In this document: positions 1-6,163 of the stretch, piece by piece
How the letters are laid out: the number at the start of each line of letters is the position of its first letter
Numbering within the stretch: position 1 is the stretch's first letter
DNA from: 2-01-FULL-49-22 sp964639445
GTDB lineage: Bacteria > Patescibacteriota > Saccharimonadia > Saccharimonadales > UBA10212
Direction: 5' to 3'
Assembly: GCA_964639445.1 (NCBI GenBank)
Contig: CAZXDA010000026.1
Coordinates: 1 to 9,115, forward strand
DNA length: 9,115 bases
Program-made: the position numbers and the translations under genes
The notes under the pieces: generated by a model
The model's input: the letters and a program-made list of their open reading frames with translations, nothing else
Databases searched by the model: none
What the model was told of the DNA's origin: nothing

Positions 1-1256
1 GAGATGTTCTGGAACCCACAGTCAAATCAATCTTGGACAACGAATACGATATGAAAAAAATCATCCTGCTGTTGGCTTACGAGGAACGCGGCGGGTCAGC
101 GACCGAAAAGCTGGCGCGGGATTTAATAAAAGATTATGGGCATCATTTTTACCACGCAGAGGCCGTTAAGCACCCCAAGGATTTGCTCGGCGAGGTAATA
201 GGCAAGGGCGGCAATGTCACTTACGCCGGCCGCCGACTCCAAAAGTACATTGAGGCCCAAAAAATTGACCCTGCTCGTGTATTGGTAACTACTCTTGATG
301 CTGACAACCGTCCTGACAAAAAATTTTTTGGCGCCCTAACATATACTTATTGCTCAACAGAAGACCCAAAACACTCCTCTTACCAACCGATCGAGGTTTA
401 TAACAATAACATCTGGGACGCGCCAGCGCCGATGCGCGTAATCGCTACCGGTAACACCTTTTGGAATCTATTTTTTTCAATGCGCCCGCACGTGCTCCGT
501 AACTTTTCCAGTCATGCCCAGCCTCTATCAGGATTGATAGACACAGATTTTTGGTCGGTACGGACTATTATTGAAGACGGGCACCAGTATTGGCGCAGCT
601 TTTTCCGCTTTGACGGCCGCTATGATGTCTACCCAATTTATACGCCAATTTACCAAGACGCCGTGCTGGCCGAGACCTTACGCCGCACACTCAAGATGCA
701 ATTCTTGCAGGTACGCCGTTGGGCTTGGGGCTGCTCAGATATTGCCTACGTTGTCTATAAGGGGTTTTTAAGCCAGAACCACCTATCCAAGCTACATCTA
801 ATTCCACGTCTAGGCCGGCTGATAGAAGACCATATCACTAGGACAACGGCGCCGCCAATTCTGCTTTTAGCGGCCTTGGTGCCGTTGTTTATAAACTCCC
901 AAACATACATAGCTAATCAGTTACCGCAGATTGCTCGCTGGTTGCAGACTGTGTCGATGTTCGGAATTCTTATTAGCATATATATAGGCTTTAGCACTTT
1001 ACCGCCCAAGCCCGAACGCTATAAGCATCGCCGCACCTTATGGATGGTTCTGCAATGGATTTATTTAATTCCCAGCACATTTATATACGGCGCCACCGCC
1101 GCCTTTAACGCCCAGATCCGCTTAGCCTTCGGCCGCTATCTTGGATTTCAGGTTACCGAAAAAGCCGTTCGCAAAGATGAGACTACACCTGTAAAGAAGG
1201 GTGTTCTGCGACGTATCGCAAGTAGGCTCGCCGGTCGAAGCGCTTCAACACCTTAG
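1..1256 (+). CDS. Family-2 glycosyltransferase, membrane-anchored (5'-truncated by window edge)
   Basis: The frame is open from base 3, so the gene starts before the window; 417 residues are visible (a TTG at 33 is not needed as a start). The visible N-terminus fits the Rossmann-like beginning of a GT-A glycosyltransferase (PTVKSIL..., KKIILLLAYEER). Counting from base 3, TTLDADN at about 96-102 supplies the DxD metal/nucleotide-sugar motif, IIED at 189-192 supplies the acidic catalytic-base position, and QVRRW at 236-240 resembles the Q/RxxRW motif of processive GT2 enzymes. Three hydrophobic segments follow (about 284-300, 314-333, 346-366), then a basic tail. This suggests an inner-membrane enzyme that transfers or polymerises sugars for surface polysaccharide or glycolipid; the substrate cannot be read from sequence. 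The 3' end overlaps nrdR on the other strand by 74 bp. The family call is firm, the processive mechanism is inference. Confidence 0.8.
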   Translation, partial: DVLEPTVKSILDNEYDMKKIILLLAYEERGGSATEKLARDLIKDYGHHFYHAEAVKHPKDLLGEVIGKGGNVTYAGRRLQKYIEAQKIDPARVLVTTLDADNRPDKKFFGALTYTYCSTEDPKHSSYQPIEVYNNNIWDAPAPMRVIATGNTFWNLFFSMRPHVLRNFSSHAQPLSGLIDTDFWSVRTIIEDGHQYWRSFFRFDGRYDVYPIYTPIYQDAVLAETLRRTLKMQFLQVRRWAWGCSDIAYVVYKGFLSQNHLSKLHLIPRLGRLIEDHITRTTAPPILLLAALVPLFINSQTYIANQLPQIARWLQTVSMFGILISIYIGFSTLPPKPERYKHRRTLWMVLQWIYLIPSTFIYGATAAFNAQIRLAFGRYLGFQVTEKAVRKDETTPVKKGVLRRIASRLAGRSASTP

Positions 1257-1593
1257 CTGCCGCTTGGCTTATCTGTTTAGTAGTGAGCAGCGGTTTATCA
1301 GACAACTTAAGTAATTCGCTAATTACCGTATTTGTAATTTCGCGGGCAGCACTGTAACAATCTTTTCGATCTTGCAGAGCAAGGAGTACCTCTGTATAAA
1401 GCTTATCCGGCAAAAAAGCCTCGCTGCGGCCTCCAGAATCGACAATTAAGCTGCCGGGCAGGTCAACAGCTTCTAGAGTAGTAAAAACGGCCATACAGGC
1501 CTTACATTGCCGTCTACGCCAAACTTGATTGCTGCGCCTCTGTAGCCGGCTATTGACCACTTGTGTTTTATGTCCGCAGTATATGCAAATCAT
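1183..1593 (-). CDS. nrdR: Transcriptional repressor NrdR
   Basis: NrdR is an ATP/dATP-sensing zinc-ribbon repressor of ribonucleotide reductase genes. The N-terminal ribbon has C3/C6 (CIYC) and C30/C33 (CKAC), with the family signatures VNSR at 13-16, RRRQC at 26-30 and FTTLE at 37-41. An ATP-cone domain follows at about 49-130 (IVDSGGR...F..DKL..., ending ..RAYLRYV). At 136 residues it is shorter than the usual 150-160, and the tail after the ATP cone is trimmed. The first ribbon pair reads CIYC where CPYC is usual. The ATG at 1591-1593 is used because it sits just before the first cysteine pair; the Shine-Dalgarno is weak. The last 74 bp overlap the opposing glycosyltransferase gene. A perfect palindrome matching the NrdR-box core lies 20 bp upstream, which suggests autoregulation. 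No nrdA/nrdB/nrdJ target gene is in the window. Confidence 0.9.
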   Translation of the reverse strand: MICIYCGHKTQVVNSRLQRRSNQVWRRRQCKACMAVFTTLEAVDLPGSLIVDSGGRSEAFLPDKLYTEVLLALQDRKDCYSAAREITNTVISELLKLSDKPLLTTKQISQAAAKVLKRFDRRAYLRYVAEHPSLQV

Positions 1594-1612
1594 TCGACAA
1601 GCTCATGATGAA

Positions 1613-1634
1613 CCATGTCAATATATTGACATGG
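1613..1634. promoter_or_regulatory. NrdR-box-like palindrome overlapping the nrdR -10
   Basis: These 22 bp form a perfect inverted repeat with no spacer. Its central 16 bases (1616-1631) read TGTCAATATATTGACA. The inner ten, CAATATATTG, fit the NrdR-box core consensus CwAtATaTwG at every position, while the outer three bases on each side differ from the usual ACA/TGT. On the minus strand a -10-like TATATT (1620-1625) sits inside the palindrome, with only a weak -35 about 17 bp upstream. NrdR bound here would block nrdR transcription. The palindrome is seen directly; that NrdR binds it is inference from motif and position. Only one full site is visible, whereas NrdR boxes often come in pairs. 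Confidence 0.65.
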
Positions 1635-1680
1635 CGGTAGAGAAAAATCCAGTGGATAAGTTACAAAAGGTGGGGATAGG

Positions 1681-1715
1681 TATAAAAACAGCCGCGGTTG
1701 TTTAGGCTGCGGCTG
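1681..1715 (-). terminator. Rho-independent terminator of the 39-codon mini-gene (and fabHF read-through)
   Basis: On the minus strand CAGCCGC (1715-1709) and GCGGCTG (1695-1689) form a perfect 7-bp GC-rich stem with a 13-nt loop, followed at once by TTTTTATA (1688-1681). The left arm is also coding: it covers the last alanine codons of the upstream small ORF, and that ORF's stop codon lies in the loop. It would insulate nrdR from transcription arriving from fabHF. Confidence 0.8.
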
Positions 1716-1821
1716 CTTGTCTTACTCTACGGATTCGGTTTTTTGATTTTTTAGTTTTGATTATTTCTTCGTAAAACAGCTTGAAATCATCAAGCTTATG
1801 GGCACCAGAATTGGTACTCAC
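1702..1821 (-). CDS. Small basic protein of unknown function, 39 aa
   Basis: I do not recognise this protein. It starts at GTG 1821-1819, 4 nt after GAGGTGAT-type Shine-Dalgarno sequence (GAGGTG at 1831-1826), which extends a long match to the 16S anti-SD. The reading frame runs to TAA at 1704-1702. The protein begins MSTNSGAHKLDDF, has a probable amphipathic helix (KLFYEEIIK, about 14-22), then a strongly basic stretch with K/R at most positions to about residue 34, and ends in four alanines encoded by the terminator stem. There is no membrane segment and no cysteine. A consensus-like promoter lies just upstream and a terminator follows, so it can be a single-gene transcript; it could also be the third gene of the fabH-fabF operon. 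The basic tail could bind nucleic acid or the ribosome, but that is a guess. It is too short for routine ORF calling. Confidence 0.6.
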   Translation of the reverse strand: MSTNSGAHKLDDFKLFYEEIIKTKKSKNRIRRVRQAAAA

Positions 1822-1846
1822 TAATCACCTCACGCTTAACCCGAAT

Positions 1847-1875
1847 AGATTAACACATAAGCGTTTTGATGTCAA
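1847..1875 (-). promoter_or_regulatory. Sigma70-type promoter for the 39-codon mini-gene
   Basis: The minus strand has a perfect -35 TTGACA (1875-1870), a 17-bp spacer and a weak -10 TAATCT (1852-1847). GTTAAT with a 15-bp spacer is an alternative -10. It lies between the fabF stop (1889) and the small ORF, and would give a leader of about 20 nt carrying the GAGGTG Shine-Dalgarno. Confidence 0.5.
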
Positions 1876-1888
1876 GCCTATTCACTAA

Positions 1889-3205
1889 TTAATAATCAGT
1901 GACCGGCACGGTTATTATCGAACAGTTGTAACCACCGAATCCAAAAGCATGTGTGGCAATGGCTCCCATAAAGCCTTCCAGTTCGACTGTTTTTCTAGGC
2001 ATATACCACTTAGCTTCAGGAATTGGATTACGCAGTTTATAGGAGCCCAAAAGTTCATTTCTTCGTTGTGACTCGATGCCTAAAATTAGAGCTACGGCAC
2101 CTATAGCCCCACCGAGATGGCCAAGCTGGTCTTTGGGGGCTTTGACGCCTACGATTTCGACGTCCGAATACGCTTGGGTAGAGTCGATAGCTTCCTTTTT
2201 ATCAGCTTCAGTACCAGTGGCGTGAGCAACTATTTCCAGCTGCTCTATATCTGCGTGTTGCCGGGCCATATTAAGTGTCCAACGCATAACATTTCGAGCG
2301 TGGGGACCGGTGGGGAAAGTCTCTTTGCCAGCATCCATGTTCTGGGCGTGGCCAACTATTTCGGCCAGAGGGACAGTACCGGTACGGCGGGCGGACTCTA
2401 GTGATTGCAGTACGACAACACCCGCGCCGGTACCAAGCACCACACCACCAGGCTCCTGATCAAAGGGGGCTGGAGCTTTTTCAGGATCACTCGTCTTAGC
2501 CAGAGCAGTAGTGCCGGCGAACATACCTAGCCCAACATCAATAATAGGGCCTTCCGTTCCGCCAGCTAAGACTAAATCGGCATCACCACGCTCAATTAAT
2601 TGCGCCCCCTGACGAATAGCAATTAAACTGGCGGCACATTCGCCAAGTACACCGGCTACGTCACCCCGAGCTTCGAAAAACATTGATGGCACCGAGGCTA
2701 CACGTCCCGGCAGACTTTCCATAATTGGGAAAGGCCCAAGTTTTTTGCCTTGCTCCATCTTCTTCTTTGCTTCGGCTATTTGCAGAGCTCCGCCTACACC
2801 GGTACCAATACGGATACCGAAGCGATATTCATTTAAGCCAATTCGAGAGTCAATCCTATAATCATCCGTTAAGACGCCGGCTTGTGATAAGGCTTCAATA
2901 GCAGTTTTTACTACCATATCGCCGCTGCGGTGAATTAAGCTGGGTTTTATATCCCGTGTTTTATATTCATCCCGTAAAAAGGCTAGAGGAGAAAAATCAG
3001 TTATAACGGCGGATAGACTGGTGCGCTCTGAATTATCGGGATCGCGGTACTGCTCATAAGACGCTAGCTCAGTATCGCTCACATCAACTATACAATTCAT
3101 CCCACTAGCGATATTTTCATAAGTTGTAGCTAGATCTGGGCCAGCCGGCGTAAATGCGCCCATCCCCGTGATAACAACTCTCTGTTCTGGGTCTTTTTCT
3201 GCCAT
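1889..3205 (-). CDS. fabF: Beta-ketoacyl-[acyl-carrier-protein] synthase, KAS II (FabF) type
   Basis: This thiolase-fold condensing enzyme extends an acyl chain on ACP with malonyl-ACP. The start chosen is the ATG at 3205, preceded by AAGGA with a 5-nt gap (438 aa). A GTG at 3220 in frame lies inside fabH and has no Shine-Dalgarno. The N-terminus reads RVVITGMGAFTPAG, typical of KAS II. The Cys-His-His triad is present: C190 in GECAAS, H328 in VAHATGT and H363 in GHLGG. K355 and FGFGG at 421-425 are the usual companions. It is some 25 residues longer than the common 410-415, with extra sequence around residues 37-70. The fabH stop is 8 nt upstream, so the two are one operon. CLF-type (catalytically dead) homologues are excluded by the intact triad. 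The substrate is unknown, because the rest of the fatty-acid genes are absent nearby. Confidence 0.88.
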   Translation of the reverse strand: MAEKDPEQRVVITGMGAFTPAGPDLATTYENIASGMNCIVDVSDTELASYEQYRDPDNSERTSLSAVITDFSPLAFLRDEYKTRDIKPSLIHRSGDMVVKTAIEALSQAGVLTDDYRIDSRIGLNEYRFGIRIGTGVGGALQIAEAKKKMEQGKKLGPFPIMESLPGRVASVPSMFFEARGDVAGVLGECAASLIAIRQGAQLIERGDADLVLAGGTEGPIIDVGLGMFAGTTALAKTSDPEKAPAPFDQEPGGVVLGTGAGVVVLQSLESARRTGTVPLAEIVGHAQNMDAGKETFPTGPHARNVMRWTLNMARQHADIEQLEIVAHATGTEADKKEAIDSTQAYSDVEIVGVKAPKDQLGHLGGAIGAVALILGIESQRRNELLGSYKLRNPIPEAKWYMPRKTVELEGFMGAIATHAFGFGGYNCSIITVPVTDY

Positions 3206-3213
3206 TGCTATCC

Positions 3214-4206
3214 TTACCACTTTATAACTGCTGCTGCGGCTGTCATGCCAGCACCGAAACCAACTAATAAAATTTTATCTCCTCGGGCGAGTCGCCCACC
3301 CTGAATCGCTTCATAAAGGGCTAAGGGGATAGAGGCTGAAGAAGTATTGCCATGATGATCTATGGTGACAACCATCTTATCCTCATCAACTCCTAGTCTT
3401 TCAGCTGCGTAGTCGATAATTCTGGAGTTAGCTTGATGGGGTATAGCTAAAGCAACCTCTTTAATGCTGACTTTTGCTCTTTTTAATGCAATTTCTCCAG
3501 CCTTAACAATAACGCGCGTTGCTTGCTTAAAAACTTCGCGGCCATTCATTTTGATATAGTTATCATCGCCAAGTTCGCAGTAAAGCGCCGGTCTAACGCT
3601 ACCATCTGTCGCCTCATACCAGCCAAGTAAGCCGGCTTCAGGTCGTCTATCATTACGTCGTAAAACGACTGCACCGGCGCCATCGGCAAAGAGGATGGCT
3701 GTGGTACGATCGCTTTTGTCGGTTATAGTTGATAAAGCATCTGCTCCGATTATCAAATCCAGCTCATCTCCATCAGTCGGAAAACCCCGGTACCCTTCGA
3801 TTAAGCCGGTGACAAATCCTGTACAAGCTGTCTGGACTTCTTTGCTACTGGCCTCTGGTCGACTATAGCCTCCTACAATGTGTAAAGCCTCTAAAATGTC
3901 TGGGTGAGTGCCAGGCACTTTATAAACAGAGGTGGTGGTGGCCAAAATAGTCCGATCTACATTATAAGGTGCGCTCATACCAGACATTCTCAGGGCTTCA
4001 TCAGCTGAATCTACAGCTAATGTTAATGTGCTTTCGTCTCCACTGATAATATGGCGGCTTTCAATACCGCTTCTTTCTCTGATCCACTTATCGCTAGAAT
4101 CAAGCTTAAACCGTTTAATTAATTCGTCATTTGTTAATGACTCTTGGGGCAGAGCAGCGCCCCAGCCTACGATTTCCACCCCTAATACTGGTTTTTGTTC
4201 CGCCAT
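3214..4206 (-). CDS. fabH: Beta-ketoacyl-[acyl-carrier-protein] synthase III (FabH) type
   Basis: FabH starts fatty-acid synthesis by condensing an acyl-CoA primer with malonyl-ACP. The 330 residues match the usual length. The catalytic triad is complete: C128 in VQTACTGF, H257 in IPHQAN and N287 in HHGNTSSASIP. GFGAG at 316-320 closes the active site. The ATG at 4206 follows AGGAG by 5 nt. A good promoter sits immediately upstream, with a leader of only about 15 nt. It is the first gene of a two-gene unit with fabF. No acyl carrier protein, FabD, FabG, FabZ or FabI gene is visible, which is unusual for a fab operon but less surprising in a reduced genome. A role in a specialised acyl or ketone product is an alternative to ordinary fatty-acid initiation. 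Confidence 0.9.
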   Translation of the reverse strand: MAEQKPVLGVEIVGWGAALPQESLTNDELIKRFKLDSSDKWIRERSGIESRHIISGDESTLTLAVDSADEALRMSGMSAPYNVDRTILATTTSVYKVPGTHPDILEALHIVGGYSRPEASSKEVQTACTGFVTGLIEGYRGFPTDGDELDLIIGADALSTITDKSDRTTAILFADGAGAVVLRRNDRRPEAGLLGWYEATDGSVRPALYCELGDDNYIKMNGREVFKQATRVIVKAGEIALKRAKVSIKEVALAIPHQANSRIIDYAAERLGVDEDKMVVTIDHHGNTSSASIPLALYEAIQGGRLARGDKILLVGFGAGMTAAAAVIKW

Positions 4207-4211
4207 TTATT

Positions 4212-4256
4212 CTCCTAAGATATCGCAACTATAATACGGAACTTCTAAACTGGCAA
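4212..4256 (-). promoter_or_regulatory. fabH promoter and Shine-Dalgarno
   Basis: The minus strand reads TTGCCA (4256-4251), a 17-bp spacer, then TATAGT (4233-4228). Each hexamer is one base off consensus. The predicted start of transcription is near 4221, followed by AGGAG at 4216-4212 and the ATG at 4206. The arrangement is compact and independent of the upstream tRNA gene. Confidence 0.7.
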
Positions 4257-4282
4257 ATAATAATTTTCAGCTTCAGGAAAAG

Positions 4283-4359
4283 TGGTGGGCGGTGGGGGAC
4301 TTGAACCCTCGACCTTCTGAACGTCAATCAGACGCTCTAGCCAACTGAGCTAACCGCCC
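4283..4359 (-). tRNA. tRNA-Val (anticodon GAC), CCA encoded
   Basis: On the minus strand the acceptor arms GGGCGGT (4359-4353) and ACCGCCC pair over all 7 bp. They are followed by discriminator A and a genomic CCA (4285-4283). The D arm is GCTC/GAGC with GG in its loop. The anticodon arm TCTGA/TCAGA encloses TTGACGT, giving anticodon GAC and a G at position 37. The T loop is TTCAAGT. The T stem GAGGG/CCCCC has one A-C mismatch (positions 50-64), the only irregularity. It reads GUC and GUU valine codons. The length is 77 nt with CCA. Confidence 0.95.
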
Positions 4360-4376
4360 TTTGTCACGACAAGATA

Positions 4377-4382
4377 ATTATA
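4377..4382 (-). promoter_or_regulatory. tRNA-Val promoter -10 box
   Basis: A perfect TATAAT lies on the minus strand 17 bp before the tRNA 5' end. No convincing -35 is seen at 16-18 bp spacing (TGCAAG at the 17-bp position). The placement fits a stable-RNA promoter with a 5' leader of about 10 nt for RNase P to remove. Confidence 0.5.
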
Positions 4383-4400
4383 CCGAATTTGAGATCCGTC

Positions 4401-4493
4401 TTGCACACTTCTCATATTTGATATAAAATCGAGAAATCCACAGGTGTGGATAAAGTAACAAAAAAGTACTAGCATTTTATGGCTAGCTATAAT
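4401..4493 (+). promoter_or_regulatory. Candidate thrS promoters
   Basis: Two plus-strand candidates are visible. The upstream one is TTGCAC (4401-4406), 17 bp, TAAAAT (4424-4429). The downstream one is a perfect -10 TATAAT at 4488-4493 without a recognisable -35, which would start transcription near 4500. The downstream one places the start just before the leader terminator. It is not possible to choose between them from sequence. Confidence 0.4.
4434..4453. promoter_or_regulatory. DnaA-box-like inverted pair upstream of thrS
   Basis: ATCCACA and TGTGGAT form a perfect inverted repeat with a GG spacer (4436-4451). The right half extends to TGTGGATAA (4445-4453), an exact reverse complement of the DnaA box TTATCCACA. 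A related AGTGGATAA occurs at 1651-1659 near nrdR. Whether DnaA binds here is inference; an isolated box does not make an origin. Confidence 0.4.
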
Positions 4494-4520
4494 ATACTCG
4501 TTCGTAGGTTGAGTTTTGCC

Positions 4521-4571
4521 GATGTGTTATACATCGAAAATTGAGCGTGATTGCGAGCACGCTCAATTTTT
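4521..4571 (+). terminator. Terminator/attenuator in the thrS leader
   Basis: AAAATTGAGCGTG (4537-4549) and CACGCTCAATTTT (4558-4570) are perfectly complementary over 13 bp with an 8-nt loop, and end in TTTTT (4567-4571). It therefore looks like an intrinsic terminator, lying between the thrS promoter region and the thrS start. A smaller hairpin GATGT/ACATC (4521-4535) directly precedes it. An ORF of 22 codons (ATG 4522 to TGA 4588) runs through both hairpins; a ribosome on it could disrupt termination, but it has a single Thr codon. No T-box sequence is seen. Confidence 0.65.
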
Positions 4572-4599
4572 ATATCAATGGGTGTTATGATTGAGACAA

Positions 4600-5838
4600 A
4601 TGAATACTGAAGAGCAAAAACTGGCAGAAAACGACCATCGCCGGCTAGGGCAAGAGTTAGATTTGTTTGTGACCAGTGATTTGGTAGGTTCCGGGCTTCC
4701 AATGCTAACCCCTCGCGGCACTATTCTTAAGGAGGAGTTGTCAAAATACTCCAACGAACTACGCGAGGCTAGGGATTTCCAAAAAATTTGGACGCCGCAT
4801 TTGACCAAGACCGATCTTTATAAAACCAGCGGACATTGGGATAAATTCGGTGCCGAACTGTTCTTCGTAAAAAGCCAGGAAACATCTGATGATTTGGTCC
4901 TAAAGCCGATGAACTGCCCGCATCACACCCAAATTTACGCCTCTAAGCCACGCAGCTACCGTGAATTACCTATCAAGTATCTAGAAACAGCCACAGTTTA
5001 CCGGGATGAGAAAAGTGGGGAATTGCAGGGCCTGGCGCGAGTCCGATCCATCAACATGGACGATAGCCATGTTTTTTGCCGTGAGGACCAGATAGAGCAA
5101 TCAATTAAAGAGTTAGTTGATGCAGCTAAGATGTTGTATAAGACGCTCGAAATGCAACTTAAATTCCGTTTGAGTTTTAAGGATGAGAAAGATGGCTATT
5201 TGGGCCATCCGGAATTGTGGGAAAAAGCTCAATCTACTCTTGAGAAAATTGCTAAAGAGGAGAAGCTAGATTATCATATCGAGCCTGGTGACGCGGCTTT
5301 TTATGGGCCAAAAATCGATTTTTTGGCTTCGGATGTGCTTGGCCGGACGTGGCAGGTAGCAACTGTGCAACTCGATTTTGTGATGCCGGAGCGCTTTGGT
5401 CTGGTCTATGTAGACGAGGCTGGAAAAGAAGCGCGGCCCGTCATGATTCACTGCGCCTTGCTGGGCTCGATAGAACGATTTTTGGCAGTTTATATTGAGC
5501 ATACCAGCGGCAAATTCCCGGTATGGTTGGCGCCGGAGCAGGTGCGAATTGTGACTGTAAATAACGAACTTAACATCTTAAAAATGGCAAAAGACGTTGT
5601 AAAAAAAGCTAAAGAGTTTGGATTACGAGCAGAGTTTGACGATTCCAATGAAACGGTCGCCAAAAAGATCCTGCACGCCGAGCAAATGAAGGTTCCATAT
5701 ACTGTAGTCATTGGCGAAAAAGAAGTTCAATCCGGTCACGTCACCCCCCGCCACCGCTCCGACCTTCCGGAGCTTCCCGAATCCACAGTCGAGGAGTTTC
5801 TACAAGAACTTTCAGAAAATGCAGCGGGTCGACGCTGA
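4600..5838 (+). CDS. thrS: Threonyl-tRNA synthetase, catalytic and anticodon domains only
   Basis: This class II synthetase charges tRNA-Thr. With the ATG at 4600 it has 412 residues. A TTG at 4591 in frame adds three and has GGGTG upstream, so the start is not settled. The protein begins at the class II domain (DHRRLGQELDLF at 12-23) and lacks the N-terminal TGS and editing domains of the usual ~640-residue enzyme. An in-frame TGA at 4588 and the leader terminator rule out a longer product. Zinc ligands are C106 (MNCPHH), H157 (DDSHVFC) and H284 (VMIHC). Motif 2 is YRDE at 134-137 and motif 3 GSIERF at 289-294. The anticodon-binding domain runs from about 308 to 405. Free-standing editing proteins exist in some organisms, but none is seen here. 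The ATL gene overlaps its 3' end by 20 bp. Confidence 0.93.
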   Translation: MNTEEQKLAENDHRRLGQELDLFVTSDLVGSGLPMLTPRGTILKEELSKYSNELREARDFQKIWTPHLTKTDLYKTSGHWDKFGAELFFVKSQETSDDLVLKPMNCPHHTQIYASKPRSYRELPIKYLETATVYRDEKSGELQGLARVRSINMDDSHVFCREDQIEQSIKELVDAAKMLYKTLEMQLKFRLSFKDEKDGYLGHPELWEKAQSTLEKIAKEEKLDYHIEPGDAAFYGPKIDFLASDVLGRTWQVATVQLDFVMPERFGLVYVDEAGKEARPVMIHCALLGSIERFLAVYIEHTSGKFPVWLAPEQVRIVTVNNELNILKMAKDVVKKAKEFGLRAEFDDSNETVAKKILHAEQMKVPYTVVIGEKEVQSGHVTPRHRSDLPELPESTVEEFLQELSENAAGRR

Positions 5839-6163
5839 CTTTAAGCAGCGGGTTTATCAGATTGTGGTGCAGATACCAAAAGGGCGATTGATGACGTATG
5901 GGCAGGTGGCGGCAGCAGCCGGTGCAGCGTGGGCGGCATGGGAAGTGGGGCAAATCGCCCATTTCGGGCCGCAGGAACTGCCTTGGCAAAGAGTGGTTAA
6001 CCGTAATGGTGGTTTAGCAAGAGGTTATACTTCAGGCGGATATGAAGCTCATAAACGCGATCTGGAAGCCGAAGGCATACATATAGACGAGAACTATCGA
6101 GTTATAGATTTTAAGGAACTCTTATGGAATCCACCACATCAAAACCAGAACTCATTGCTATAG
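5819..6163 (+). CDS. MGMT-family alkyltransferase-like protein without active-site Cys
   Basis: This is the DNA-binding domain of the O6-alkylguanine-DNA alkyltransferase family, with features IPKGRLMTYGQVA (19-31), VG..AHFG and LPWQRVVN (54-61). The methyl-accepting Cys of PCHR is replaced by W56 (PWQR), as in alkyltransferase-like (ATL) proteins that bind alkylated guanine and hand it to nucleotide-excision repair. It therefore probably senses lesions rather than repairing them. The position of the arginine finger (usual aR.VG) holds W41 (AAWEVG), which is odd. The start is the ATG at 5819 (114 aa), where homology begins. The open frame extends to 5711, but that stretch lies within thrS and gives a proline-rich, non-family N-terminus. 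It overlaps thrS by 20 bp and miaA by 40 bp, which suggests translational coupling. Confidence 0.82.
   Translation: MQRVDADFKQRVYQIVVQIPKGRLMTYGQVAAAAGAAWAAWEVGQIAHFGPQELPWQRVVNRNGGLARGYTSGGYEAHKRDLEAEGIHIDENYRVIDFKELLWNPPHQNQNSLL

Noticed and set aside
2117..2401. 94-aa plus-strand ORF inside fabF
   Set aside because: It is an antisense frame of a well-supported enzyme, with no Shine-Dalgarno and no recognisable domain.
4262..4282. Terminator downstream of tRNA-Val
   Set aside because: Only a 4-5 bp A/T stem (TTTTC/GAAAA) with a mixed AT tail is present, too weak to call.
4434..4500. Replication origin near thrS
   Set aside because: There is one good DnaA-box-like pair, but no box cluster, no unwinding element and no dnaA/dnaN nearby.
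4500..4600. T-box riboswitch upstream of thrS
   Set aside because: The leader is only about 100 nt, with no AGGGUGGNACCGCG-type T-box sequence and no specifier stem. Only the terminator resembles one.
5711..5818. N-terminal extension of the ATL protein by 36 residues
   Set aside because: It lies wholly within thrS in another frame, is proline-rich and unlike the family, and homology begins at the internal ATG 5819.
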